Shown piece by piece: positions 18,136 to 26,593 of a stretch of DNA of 64,000 bases. Source of the DNA: Pseudomonas sp. S09G 359 (GTDB taxonomy: Bacteria; Pseudomonadota; Gammaproteobacteria; Pseudomonadales; Pseudomonadaceae); contig NZ_CP025263.1 in NCBI RefSeq assembly GCF_002843605.1, positions 328,501 through 392,500 on the forward strand. Reading direction: 5' to 3'. Within the stretch, counting starts at the first letter, position 1; each line of letters starts with the position of its first letter. The notes below the pieces were generated by a model. That model worked only from the letters and a program-made list of their open reading frames with translations. It was not told where the DNA came from and did no database searches. The translations under genes were made by a program, and so were the position numbers.

Positions 18136-19479
18136 TCAGCGATCACGGTCGAAGAATGCTTCGATCCGCTCGCTGAACAACACCAGTGACAGCAACACAA
18201 TGCCCAGCACGTTGACGGGAGTGATGTGGTTAACGCTCAGCAGCACACTCACCACAATCAGCACCGACATCACCAGCAGCCATGAGGGGCATGGCGAAGA
18301 GAAAAACCGAATTTCCAGGCGCCGCCAACGGCTCCAGGTGCGGTGGCCCGCCAGCCGTCGGGCGTGCAGCGCCTTGAGCACTGCGATCAGGGCCAACAGG
18401 CCGAGCTCCAGCAGGTCCAGCCAACTGAACGGCAGGCCGCGGAAATCAGCGGGTTCGTGCTCGTAATCCATGCCCGCGTTGATCAGGTTGTCCAAGGCCA
18501 TCGCATGCAGATAAACGCCAGGCAGTTGGCCGTGTACCGGCGACTCCACCAGATCACCGGTGGACTTGATATTGGCCCCCACCACCACCAGGCGATCGCG
18601 CAGCAATTCGGTGAGCAGGGCCTGGTCTTGCGGGTCGCTGACTTCCAGGTCGCTGGCCGACAGCGTCAACGTATAAGGGCAGCGGGCCTGGGCCGAGTCG
18701 TCGAGTTTCCAGAACACCGCCTGAAAAAACTGCGCCACCCCATCCAGCACAAAATGCCGCGCCGGGGCGCAGTGACGTACATCGGCTATACGCGCCTGTT
18801 CCGGCGCCAGCTTCAGGCCCCATTGCACGGCGATCGGCTGTCGGTGCGCGGCGGTTTGGGCATCCACCGGCAGCGACCTGCACGCTTGCTTCGTACACCA
18901 CTCGCGGTACAGCGCCATGGCCGGGGTTTCCATCAGCCCCAAAGGCGTTTCAACGGCCAGCGGGTACTGGTCGCCCACACCCTCCCACGCCACCAGGCCC
19001 GGGCGACTGACCTCAGCGAAGGGTTCCAGCGTATTGGCCTGGCCGGCGTCACCCCGTTTGACGCCGGTATTGGCCAGCCACAGCGGGATGCCCTGACGCT
19101 GATAGCGCTCAAACACGTTCGCCAGTAACTGGCTGCCTCGCGCCGGGTCGCCGAAAGAATGGTCATGGCTGTACAGCAAATCCACAAAGACAGCCTGCGG
19201 CTTGTACGCCAGTAGGCGTTTGAACAATTTGCTCTGTTCGCCATAGGGCATAGGCCATGAGGTGCCGTTGCGCATCAGGTACGCATCGTCGATCAACACC
19301 ACCACCACACGCTGTTGCCCCTCGCCGCCGTAATGGCTGGCGAACATGCGGTTGAGCCATTGCGCCGACGCCTTATCGCTGGAGCTGGCCAAGCCAAAAG
19401 GATCGAGGATCGCCAGGAGCACGATGATTGCCGCCAGCCAATAGCGGCGGTGTTTGAACAGCGGAGGGGTCGACAACAT
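18136..19479 (-). CDS. CHASE2-domain membrane protein without an output domain
   Basis: 447 residues from ATG 19479. That start places an N-terminal transmembrane helix (YWLAAIIVLLAILDPFGL) early and has GAG 6 nt upstream; the frame itself opens at 19542. The CHASE2 extracytoplasmic sensor domain follows (VVVVLIDDAYL, KAVFVDLLYSHDHS-type block, RLVVVGANIKSTGD, PGVYLHAMALDNLI), then three transmembrane helices. CHASE2 proteins normally carry a cyclase, kinase or GGDEF domain next. Here the chain stops after the last helix with only FSERIEAFFDRDR, so any signal must be passed to a partner, perhaps within this three-gene unit. Confidence 0.85.
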   Translation of the reverse strand: MLSTPPLFKHRRYWLAAIIVLLAILDPFGLASSSDKASAQWLNRMFASHYGGEGQQRVVVVLIDDAYLMRNGTSWPMPYGEQSKLFKRLLAYKPQAVFVDLLYSHDHSFGDPARGSQLLANVFERYQRQGIPLWLANTGVKRGDAGQANTLEPFAEVSRPGLVAWEGVGDQYPLAVETPLGLMETPAMALYREWCTKQACRSLPVDAQTAAHRQPIAVQWGLKLAPEQARIADVRHCAPARHFVLDGVAQFFQAVFWKLDDSAQARCPYTLTLSASDLEVSDPQDQALLTELLRDRLVVVGANIKSTGDLVESPVHGQLPGVYLHAMALDNLINAGMDYEHEPADFRGLPFSWLDLLELGLLALIAVLKALHARRLAGHRTWSRWRRLEIRFFSSPCPSWLLVMSVLIVVSVLLSVNHITPVNVLGIVLLSLVLFSERIEAFFDRDR

Positions 19480-19612
19480 CCATGTCTCGATAAAAAGCAC
19501 AAGCAAGGTAGGGGTTTTAACGGAGCGGGGAGGGGGTGTCAATTGGAAAAGTGGCTAAGTGCCATATATGCCGTTGCAAGCTGGCGAACTAGGTGTTGTC
19601 TTCCCGTGGTGA

Positions 19613-19997
19613 CCGACAACAGCGGGCAGGTTTTACCTCGGATCGATGCTGATCGGCGCCTTCAGCGTGTTTCTGGTCGCGAAGCAGCCGGTCAGCAATA
19701 TCATTGGCATTATCACCATCGCCTTGCCGGCGGCCGGTTACGGAAGTAGGGCACCTGGCCTGACTGGGCCGCGCACGCGTGTACCTGGAAACCGTGTTCC
19801 TCAGCCTGACCGCGTTTTTCCTGGTGGTCCCCACTGTCTCAGAGACCCTGCGCCGCGTGCCCGATGGGCATCCCTTCGCCACTGACTTGCAATCGCCCGT
19901 ACTGATAGGCGCGCAAGCCGGTATAGCGTTGGTACTCGTCATCGGCGTGACGGCGCAGATGTTTTATCTGCGCAAGAAGGGTGGGCGGTTCGCGTAA
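19613..19997 (+). pseudogene. frameshifted remnant of a small multi-pass membrane protein
   Basis: Two hydrophobic coding-like segments lie in different frames. FYLGSMLIGAFSVFLVAKQP and onward reads through about 19631-19740; after a frame change near 19745-19775, VYLETVFLSLTAFFLVVPTV and onward runs to the stop at 19997. Together they would give about four membrane helices ending in MFYLRKKGGRFA. The first segment has an in-frame TGA at 19610 and no clear start. I do not recognise the family. It lies just outside the tRNA-Thr island, so disruption by insertion history is possible. Confidence 0.45.
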
Positions 19998-20389
19998 GGA
20001 GGTTTTTATGGGGGAGTGTTGGGTTGAGCGAGGCTTCGTAGTTATCGAAAGCCGGTCGGAGGCAAGCAGCCATCGATTTCAGGTTTGGACGTTTTGTGGA
20101 CGTTTTGGCGAAATCGACCCACCAAACCTTCTAAGTATTGCGAACGCCAGAAACCACAAAGCCCCGCATTGCGGGGCTTTGAGATATGGTGCGGCACCAG
20201 GAGTCGAATATATTAGTAACATATTGATTTCATTGGTTTTTTGTAATGTTTTTAGGGTTTTGTATCTCTAAAAATACCCGAATCGAAAACGTTTGCTTGG
20301 CCGCGACCTTTTTAAGGGATACGTGCTAATGCATGCCATTGAAATCGCTAGACTTCCAAATTTGGCATTTTGCCATTACTATATTTTTT
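19998..20389. other. left end of genomic island, no gene
   Basis: No coding sequence supported. It contains TGGACGTTTTGTGGAC at 20086-20101, the direct-repeat copy at 20148-20208, and then AT-rich sequence leading to the candidate retron RNA. A possible -10 element TATATT lies at 20380-20385; no good -35 was seen at standard spacing. Confidence 0.5.
20148..20208. repeat. direct repeat, left copy: tRNA-Thr 3'-end attachment-site remnant
   Basis: These 61 bp match 24994-25055 except for one missing C in the acceptor stem. The copy contains the tRNA terminator hairpin (AAAGCCCCGC-ATT-GCGGGGCTTT at 20158-20180) and the last bases of the tRNA 3' end up to the T-arm, then diverges. This is the pattern left by site-specific integration into a tRNA 3' end. 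Confidence 0.88.
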
Positions 20390-20510
20390 GATTGCCTAGA
20401 GCTCGCATTTCTGAAGCGCATTCGCTTCGGCTTGTAGTGCTTTTACCTTTGACTCTATCGAGTTTGCCGCCAAATTGATCGAACTGGCGGGGTTGGAGCT
20501 CTAGGTGATC
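20390..20510 (+). ncRNA. candidate retron msr-msd RNA
   Basis: GATTGCCTAGAGCTC (20390-20404) pairs over its full 15 nt with GAGCTCTAGGTGATC (20496-20510): 13 Watson-Crick and 2 G-U pairs. This fits the a1/a2 repeats that bracket retron RNAs directly upstream of the RT gene. Inside are an 8-bp hairpin (20411-20418 with 20423-20430, loop CATT), a small hairpin at 20451-20464, and CCGCCA/TGGCGG (20467-20472 with 20485-20490), a possible msd stem. At 121 nt it is short for a retron. The branching guanosine and the DNA/RNA boundary cannot be fixed by eye. Confidence 0.55.
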
Positions 20511-20537
20511 TCTTTTAGATCATTAGAGAACGGATGC

Positions 20538-22283
20538 ATGGCTAAGCTACCAAGGAAGTTTTCATTCAGTTCTTTTCTTAATTCGCCCGCTCCTGAAGTA
20601 AAGATTAAAAACAATAAAGAGTTAGCGGAGGTCCTTGGTATTAGCGTGGGTCGATTGACCTACTATGCTTATTATCTATCAGCAGATGAAAAGTATTCCT
20701 CTTTTAATATATCAAAAAGAGGTGGTGGGGAACGGCTTATCGAAGCTCCTGTAAAAGGGCTTAAAGATCTACAAAAGAAGATTGTCGAATACCTCACAAC
20801 ATTTTTTAAGCCAAGATCATGTGTGTTTGCGTACGTCGAGGGGCGAGGGATTGTTGAAAATGCTGATGTCCACGATTTGCAACGTTGGATTTTGCGAGTA
20901 GACCTCACGGACTTTTTTCATTCTATTACGCAAAAGCGGTTGGTTGGCGTATTTAGTAGTCAGCCTTTTTCGATGTCTCACGATGCAGCTAGAACACTAA
21001 GCTTTCTTTGTACTATGAACGGAAGGCTTGCTCAAGGTGCACCCACAAGTCCAATATTGAGCAATATAATATGTCGGGGGTTGGACTATAAGCTGAAGGA
21101 GTTGTCTGCAAAAAACAAATGTTACTATACTCGATATGCCGATGATATTTTTATATCAAATAGTGGTGCTTCGTTCCCACGAACTATTGCTGAAAAGTTA
21201 GAGGACGGAAGTGTTGAACTCAGCGAAAGTTTTTGTGAGGTAGTTTCCAATGCCGGCTTTAAAGTTAACCTGAAAAAGGTATTTTTGAGAAGTCGGGCGG
21301 AGCGACAGATAGTTACCGGATTAGTCGTAAACAAAAAAATAAATGTTCCAAGGGAATTTGTACGTTCAATCCGAGCGGCACTATACTCTTGGGAAAGTTT
21401 CGGGTTAGAAGATGCTGAGAAGTTTTGGGCTCGTAATATAGATAAGAAGAGTCGGCATGAGAGGTCTTCACCAAGATTTCGTTGGGTGTTAAGGGGGCAA
21501 ATTAATCATGTTGGACACGTTAAGGGGTATTCTGATTCTGTCTACTTAGGCCTTGCTCGTAGACTGGCAGCATTAGATGATAGCTTTAAGTTAGATGAGC
21601 GTAAAATAAGAAAGGCAATAGCGGAAGAAATTCAAATATATACCGAGGGTCCAACTGATATTAAGCATCTTAGTAATGCCTTTGAAGTGTATCAATCGCG
21701 TGGTGAGTTTCAAGATCTCAAATTGATTTTTAATCGGACAAAGAAAGCAGGCAGTTCGGTGTTAAAGGTCTTATGTGAGAATCTCAGCGAGGCTCAGCAA
21801 AGACATCTAACAATTTGTATTTTTGATAGGGATGAACGTGAGTATATAAAAAGTATGGGTGGGTCGCCTGGTAGTTATAAAGATCATGGTAATAACGTCT
21901 TTAGCCTTGTGATACCTGTGCCAGATTTTCGCGACACCGATCTTGTATGTATTGAGCATCTTTATCGCGATGAAGATCTATATCGTGAAGATGTTGAGGG
22001 GCGAAGGCTATTTTCAAAAGAGGATTTCGACGCTGTAAGTTGCTTTAAGGGCGACAGACCTCTATTTTGCCGAATTCCAAACAAAAACTCTCTTATCTAC
22101 GATAGCGATATCATTGATATGGTAGAGAAAAAGAATGTGGCTTTATCGAAAAATGCTTTCGCTGATAATATTGTTACCAAGACTGCCCCGTTTAATAATG
22201 TGGATTTGTCTGGATTTACGGAGACATTTGAGCAGATCAGAATCATTGCAGGCTCATATCGTAATCGCGGGGTTGGGGTCTAG
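20538..22283 (+). CDS. retron-type reverse transcriptase with C-terminal TOPRIM-like domain
   Basis: 581 residues from ATG 20538 (GAGAA 7 nt upstream); the frame also opens at GTG 20505, inside the a2 repeat, which I consider unlikely. RT domain: NISKRGGGERLIEAP, WILRVDLTDFF, QGAPTSPILSN, catalytic YADD at 200-203, and the retron-type VTG motif in RQIVTGLVVN. There is no maturase or HNH domain. From about residue 360, IYTEGPTD (E370) and CIFDRDERE (D430, D432) have the spacing of a TOPRIM catalytic core. Known retrons are tripartite anti-phage systems (ncRNA, RT, effector), so the TOPRIM part is the likely toxic effector. Codon use is AT-richer than the chromosome, showing transfer. Confidence 0.88.
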   Translation: MAKLPRKFSFSSFLNSPAPEVKIKNNKELAEVLGISVGRLTYYAYYLSADEKYSSFNISKRGGGERLIEAPVKGLKDLQKKIVEYLTTFFKPRSCVFAYVEGRGIVENADVHDLQRWILRVDLTDFFHSITQKRLVGVFSSQPFSMSHDAARTLSFLCTMNGRLAQGAPTSPILSNIICRGLDYKLKELSAKNKCYYTRYADDIFISNSGASFPRTIAEKLEDGSVELSESFCEVVSNAGFKVNLKKVFLRSRAERQIVTGLVVNKKINVPREFVRSIRAALYSWESFGLEDAEKFWARNIDKKSRHERSSPRFRWVLRGQINHVGHVKGYSDSVYLGLARRLAALDDSFKLDERKIRKAIAEEIQIYTEGPTDIKHLSNAFEVYQSRGEFQDLKLIFNRTKKAGSSVLKVLCENLSEAQQRHLTICIFDRDEREYIKSMGGSPGSYKDHGNNVFSLVIPVPDFRDTDLVCIEHLYRDEDLYREDVEGRRLFSKEDFDAVSCFKGDRPLFCRIPNKNSLIYDSDIIDMVEKKNVALSKNAFADNIVTKTAPFNNVDLSGFTETFEQIRIIAGSYRNRGVGV

Positions 22284-22519
22284 CTCTAAAGCCAATCCTT
22301 GAATGTAATCTGTGAGAAAATGGAATGTGAAATAAGTAGATTCGGTCCCTTTTGGACAAAATACCTTCATCAATTTTTCACAACACCGTTTTTGCGCATT
22401 CCCACGCTGGAATATAAAATTAAAGCAGAAGTTGCTACTGTTTGACTGGTTTAATAGGGCTGAGTGGTTTCAGAGGTGGTCGTGCCAATCAAGTTATTAT
22501 GAGGTAGGCAAAGTAAGAT
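22284..22519. other. AT-rich spacer between convergent island genes
   Basis: No open frame or RNA gene is supported here; it separates the retron RT (plus) from the nuclease-like gene (minus). No convincing terminator hairpin was seen. Confidence 0.5.
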
Positions 22520-23764
22520 TTATAAGTAACGAAACCTTTCGGCATACATTTCCAGTATCACGCCAACTCTCGCATGTTCCATATCTTTAAACATGTTTTT
22601 CCGCTCGTAAGCTGTGTAATTATTACAGATTCTCTTGTAATCAAAAAATAAAAAATCATGCTTCTCTTCATTCATGATCAGCGTTGAAACTATAGAGTAG
22701 TCATCAAAATTAAGGTTTTCAGGTGGTTGGCCGGACATGAAAAAAAATACTAGGTCATCACTTATACGGAATAAAGTCCCAGCAGGAACATCTACTCGAT
22801 CTCTAATTTTTAGAGGCTCTGGGGGCGCGCATCTTTCATCATCCTTACTTCCAGATGCAATTATATTATTTACTTCATCACATGCAGCTTCGTCAATGGG
22901 GTAGCCTTCAAGTAGTGATGAAAACCTTGTAGTTATTGAAAATGGCTTTTCAATTAGCGCAGGTATGTGGATCTGTAGCCAACAACCTATTAACGGTAGA
23001 TCGGGGGTAAATATGTCGACTTTTCTCACCGTCTCCAACACCTTATATAATCCCTCCCTTACAACATCCCTAGAATGCTCAGGCGTAATGCCAAATGTCA
23101 GCCCATTATGGTTGTATGCAATTTTTGTCACGTCTGCAGCAATAATGCCAAATGCTTTTTTCTCAATAGTATAATTGGGCATTCTTAAAGAGATTTGGCT
23201 TTTGGCTTTTTCTAAGTTTGCTTTTATAGCCCTATGGCTAGCAATTCTTTTGCATTCTATGTAATAAATCCTTTCTTCGTTTTCTGCGATGATATCTGTG
23301 TCAGTTGATAAATCTACCGAATAACCCGCCTGACAGAAGTAGCTAGCAATTCTTAGCTCAAACTGTGTATTTCTGTGCTCTGTATTTTTATCTGATGCTG
23401 CAAAATCACTGCCCGCGGTGATTTTTGAGAGTTTCTCGTCAACTCCTTTGGGGACATGAACCTTTAATCCTTTAAGAATAAACATTAGTTCATGTACTTC
23501 CCTTAATACATAAAGGTGCCAGGTTAAATCATTGTCTAGAAAATTGGCCTTAGTGTTTTTGAATAAGTCCTCGTTTGTTTTGCAACCATTAGAAGTTTTC
23601 TCCTCAAGGTATTTTATATACCTTGATATTCTAGTTGACTTCGTAGATATATTTCGATCCTCAAAGAAGCTCTTTATTTCTCGCAGATCGTTAAGGTGAT
23701 GCTCTAGCTCAAGCGCTGGAAGCGAAAACCCAGGGAGTTTGTATTTGTTCGTAATTTTTTGCAT
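22520..23764 (-). CDS. PD-(D/E)XK nuclease-like protein of unknown function
   Basis: 414 residues, AT-rich, convergent with the retron RT. The core FELRIASYF (E136), DTDIIAE (D157) and YYIECKR (E170-x-K172) has the order and spacing of the PD-(D/E)XK restriction-endonuclease fold, preceded by about 130 mainly helical residues. C-terminal to it is a 240-residue region I do not recognise, with beta-rich stretches (DDLVFFFMSG, YSIVSTLIMN). There is no signal peptide. A defence role is inferred from the fold and from sharing a small island with a retron; an independent cargo gene is equally possible. Confidence 0.7.
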   Translation of the reverse strand: MQKITNKYKLPGFSLPALELEHHLNDLREIKSFFEDRNISTKSTRISRYIKYLEEKTSNGCKTNEDLFKNTKANFLDNDLTWHLYVLREVHELMFILKGLKVHVPKGVDEKLSKITAGSDFAASDKNTEHRNTQFELRIASYFCQAGYSVDLSTDTDIIAENEERIYYIECKRIASHRAIKANLEKAKSQISLRMPNYTIEKKAFGIIAADVTKIAYNHNGLTFGITPEHSRDVVREGLYKVLETVRKVDIFTPDLPLIGCWLQIHIPALIEKPFSITTRFSSLLEGYPIDEAACDEVNNIIASGSKDDERCAPPEPLKIRDRVDVPAGTLFRISDDLVFFFMSGQPPENLNFDDYSIVSTLIMNEEKHDFLFFDYKRICNNYTAYERKNMFKDMEHARVGVILEMYAERFRYL

Positions 23765-23925
23765 GACTTAACTCCTGGCAAAAATTATGCTTACGAAATG
23801 AGCTTGTACTTACGCGCGGCCTCATGCCATGAAAGATTACTACCTGAATTTTTCTGTGAACCTTTCAAGCAGTCAAGACACCCAAAAATTTCTTCAAAAA
23901 ACGGGGTCAGACCCCTATTTCCGCG

Positions 23926-24375
23926 ACGGGTGTTGTTGCCCGGATTTGTCTGGCCACTGGCGCCCGGTGGTCTGAGGCCGAAGGGCTGACGAACCGCCAG
24001 GTGCGGGGCGGGCGTATTCATTTTGAGAGAACGAAGTCGTCGAAGAATCGTACGGTGCCGATTTCTGAGGAGCTGCAAACGCAGATCAAGGCGGGGCTGC
24101 CTTTCTTCGGGGATTGCTACAAGAAGTTTGAAGCGTCGGTGGATGCAGTGAAGTTAGATCTGCCGGCGGGGCAGTTGACTCATGTCCTGTGGCATACATT
24201 TGCCAGCCATTACATGATGAATGGAGGGGATATTCTGACGTTGCAGCGGGTGTTGGGGCATGGGTCGTTGGCGATGACGATGAAGTATGCGCATTTTAGT
24301 CCGGGGCATTTGGCGGAGGTGGTGTTGCTGAATCCTTTAGCGGCAGTTCAATTGACGAAAAAGGGCAATCCATGA
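23926..24375 (+). pseudogene. decayed tyrosine recombinase (integrase C-terminal fragment)
   Basis: The catalytic half of a phage/island integrase. ICLATGARWSEAEGLTNRQV holds Arg-I, TKSSKNRTVPIS the beta-hairpin Lys, LGHGSLAMTMKYAHFSP the second His and the Tyr nucleophile. In the HxLRH box the arginine codon is TGG (24190-24192), giving HVLWHTF, and the N-terminal half is missing. The longest ATG/GTG frame starts only at 24001 (GTG). It lies next to the tRNA-Thr attachment site, where the island's integrase should be. It is probably inactive, so the island is likely fixed. Confidence 0.8.
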
Positions 24376-24896
24376 GCGTTGGAATTGATTGGACCACGGT
24401 TTCTGTTGCTTTGATTACGGCAGTATCTGCTGCAGGCGGACCGTTTTGGATTTGGCATCGTCAGGCGGCGAGAGAGCGTGAGAGCGTCCGTGCGGCGTTA
24501 ATGGCGGAAGTATTGGCGTTGGTTGAACTGGTAGAGTTACGTGGATATGTCGAAGGTTTGAGAGAGGCCCAGGCTTATCTATCGCCACCCGAAGGTGCCT
24601 CAGTAACAGAAATCTTTGAGCCCAGGTTTTTAAAGTACTCCGTCAATATTCACGAGTATTACAACCGGGTGTATCAGGCAAACGTGACTCGGCTCGGTGG
24701 GTTGTCGCCGAATGAGGCCAAACAAATTGTCCGTTTCTATCAATTGGCTGACAGCGTGAGATTAGATGTCACCGCCGGTGGATCACTTTTCGAAGGGACT
24801 ACAGATCCAGATAGCTTCTGTGAGGCAGCAGATCTGTTGGAGGCAGCGTTGAAAATCGGCCGTGAGCTGACCGGTGAGGCAAACAAAAAGAAGTGA
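24372..24896 (+). CDS. membrane-anchored hypothetical protein (174 aa)
   Basis: The start overlaps the integrase remnant stop by 4 bp (ATGA). The N-terminal hydrophobic stretch VSVALITAVSAAGGPFWIW is a single membrane anchor or uncleaved signal. The remainder is a soluble, mostly helical domain (RESVRAALMAEVLALVELVE, DSFCEAADLLEAALKIGREL) with no motif I can name. Small proteins of this layout often travel with integrases. Function unknown. Confidence 0.7.
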   Translation: MSVGIDWTTVSVALITAVSAAGGPFWIWHRQAARERESVRAALMAEVLALVELVELRGYVEGLREAQAYLSPPEGASVTEIFEPRFLKYSVNIHEYYNRVYQANVTRLGGLSPNEAKQIVRFYQLADSVRLDVTAGGSLFEGTTDPDSFCEAADLLEAALKIGRELTGEANKKK

Positions 24897-24993
24897 AGTT
24901 TGCGGAAATGCGGGCGGTGGTTTTTTGAGTGTGGACGTTTTGTGGACATTATCCTGAAAACCGCAGTATGGATTTTCAGTGTTTTCCAAATCT

Positions 24994-25032
24994 CAGAAAC
25001 CACAAAGCCCCGCATTGCGGGGCTTTGAGATA

Positions 25033-25055
<23 letters not shown>
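24994..25055. repeat. direct repeat, right copy: intact tRNA-Thr 3' end and terminator
   Basis: The right-hand attachment site, 62 bp, overlapping the 3' part of tRNA-Thr. The shared motif TGGACGTTTTGTGGAC lies at 24932-24947, 46 bp before this repeat, the same spacing as at the left end, so homology between the ends extends beyond the core repeat. Confidence 0.88.
25004..25026 (-). terminator. terminator of tRNA-Thr
   Basis: AAAGCCCCGC, loop, GCGGGGCTTT: a 10-bp symmetrical stem 7 bp downstream of the tRNA 3' end on the minus strand. The run of T is short (TTT). Confidence 0.7.
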
Positions 25056-25108
<53 letters not shown>

Positions 25109-25216
25109 GTGTTAGGGCGACGATTATAGCGACTGCAAAGGTTCTGTAAACCCCTGAATTCTGACTATTTTTGCGAAAACCCCAGTTTTCGCAATTCTCC
25201 GCGCTTTTACTGGTGA

Positions 25217-26593
25217 TCAGCGCTCGTGCATGGCCTCTGCACGGGATTTGATGATTGGCTTGAGCAGGTAGCTCAAGATGCTTTTCTTGCCGGTGATGAT
25301 GTCGACCGACGCAACCATGCCGGGGATGATCAGCAGCGGTTTTTCATCGGTGCCGAGGTGGCTGCGGTCGGTGCGCAGTTTGATGATGTAGAAGGTGTTT
25401 TTCTTCTCTTCGTCCATCACGGTGTCGGCACCGATGGTTTCGAGTTTGCCTTTGAGGCCGCCGTAGATGGTGTAGTCGTAGGCGGTGAATTTGATCATGG
25501 CTTCCTGGCCGGGGTGCAGGAAGGCGATGTCTTGTGGGCGGATTTTCGCTTCGACCAGCAAGGTGTCGTCCAGGGGGACCACTTCGGCCATGTCGCTGCC
25601 GGGCTGGATCACGCCGCCGACGGTGTTGACCAGCATCTGCTTGACGATGCCGCGCACGGGGGAGGTGACCATGGTGCGGCTGACGCGGTCTTCCAGGCCT
25701 TTGGAGGTGGCCTGGGCCTTGCTCAGTTGGGTGCGTGCTTCATTCAGCTGGGCCAGGGCTTCGCTGCGGAATTTACCGCGGGTTTCGTCGATTTTGCGCT
25801 GCACTTCGTTGATGGCGGCCTGGGCGCGGGGGATGGCCAGGGTGGTGCCGTCGAGCATGCCGCGGGTTTCAACTTCCGAGCGCTTGAGGCGCAGCACTTC
25901 CACCGGCGAGATCGCGCCCTGTTGCACCAGGGGTTCGGACATGCCGATTTCCTGGCGCAGCAGGTTCAGGCTGTTGCGGTATTGGTCCTGCTTGGAGCTG
26001 AATTCCCGTAGCTCTTGCTGGCGTTGCAACAGCTGTTGTTGCAGGCCGCCGACTTCATCCGCCAGTTGCTGGCGGCGGCTGAGGTACAGCGACTCTTCGT
26101 TCGAGGCTTGGTTGGGCACGGCTTTGCGCGCTTCGTCGGTGATGTTCAGTGGGCGGTTGTCGACTTCTGCGCTCAGGCGTTCCACACGCAGTTCCATGGC
26201 CACGCGGTCGGCTTCGGTTTCGCCGACGTTGGACGCAAAGCGGGTATCGTCCAGGCGAATCAGCGGAGCACCGGCTTCGACGATCTGCCCTTCGTGCACG
26301 TAGATCTGGGCGACGATGCCGCCTTCCAGGTTCTGGATCTTCTGGATGCGTGACGATGGGATCGCCTTGCCTTCACCCTTGGTCACTTCGTCGATGATGG
26401 CGAAGTGGGCCCACAGCACCAAGAACACGAAGAAGCCGATCACGGCCCAGATGGTCAGGCGGACGATGCGCGGTGCGTCGTCGATCAGCGCCTTCTCGAC
26501 CTCGGGCAATGGCTGGTCGTCGAGGGAATCGCTGCCCTTGAAGTAGCGGAAGATGACGTCTTTCCAATGGCCTGGGCCGGACTTAAGCAACAC
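25217..26593 (-). CDS. lapC: LapC, type I secretion membrane-fusion protein for LapA
   Basis: A 458-residue HlyD-family adaptor. A single N-terminal membrane helix (VRLTIWAVIGFFVFLVLWAHF, about 43-63) is followed by the split lipoyl motif (GGIVAQIYVHEGQIVEAGAPLIRLDD), a long periplasmic coiled coil (about 130-300) and the HlyD C-terminal beta barrel (VRGIVKQMLVNTVGGVIQPG, VSFDIITGKK-type end). It links inner-membrane LapB to outer-membrane LapE. The start overlaps the lapB stop by 11 bp. The tRNA-Thr lies just downstream on the same strand. Confidence 0.95.
   Translation of the reverse strand: MLLKSGPGHWKDVIFRYFKGSDSLDDQPLPEVEKALIDDAPRIVRLTIWAVIGFFVFLVLWAHFAIIDEVTKGEGKAIPSSRIQKIQNLEGGIVAQIYVHEGQIVEAGAPLIRLDDTRFASNVGETEADRVAMELRVERLSAEVDNRPLNITDEARKAVPNQASNEESLYLSRRQQLADEVGGLQQQLLQRQQELREFSSKQDQYRNSLNLLRQEIGMSEPLVQQGAISPVEVLRLKRSEVETRGMLDGTTLAIPRAQAAINEVQRKIDETRGKFRSEALAQLNEARTQLSKAQATSKGLEDRVSRTMVTSPVRGIVKQMLVNTVGGVIQPGSDMAEVVPLDDTLLVEAKIRPQDIAFLHPGQEAMIKFTAYDYTIYGGLKGKLETIGADTVMDEEKKNTFYIIKLRTDRSHLGTDEKPLLIIPGMVASVDIITGKKSILSYLLKPIIKSRAEAMHER

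Noticed and set aside
20505..20537. GTG start of the RT at 20505
   Set aside because: It lies within the a2 repeat and lacks a ribosome site; ATG 20538 has GAGAA at proper spacing and gives a normal N-terminus.
20538..22283. Diversity-generating retroelement or group II intron RT
   Set aside because: No template/variable repeat pair or accessory gene nearby, no maturase/HNH domain, and retron-type VTG motif and upstream inverted repeat are present.
23895..23920. GGGGTCAGACCCC palindrome at the integrase fragment edge as a mobile-element end
   Set aside because: Only one copy in the window and no partner end or transposase; too little to call an element.
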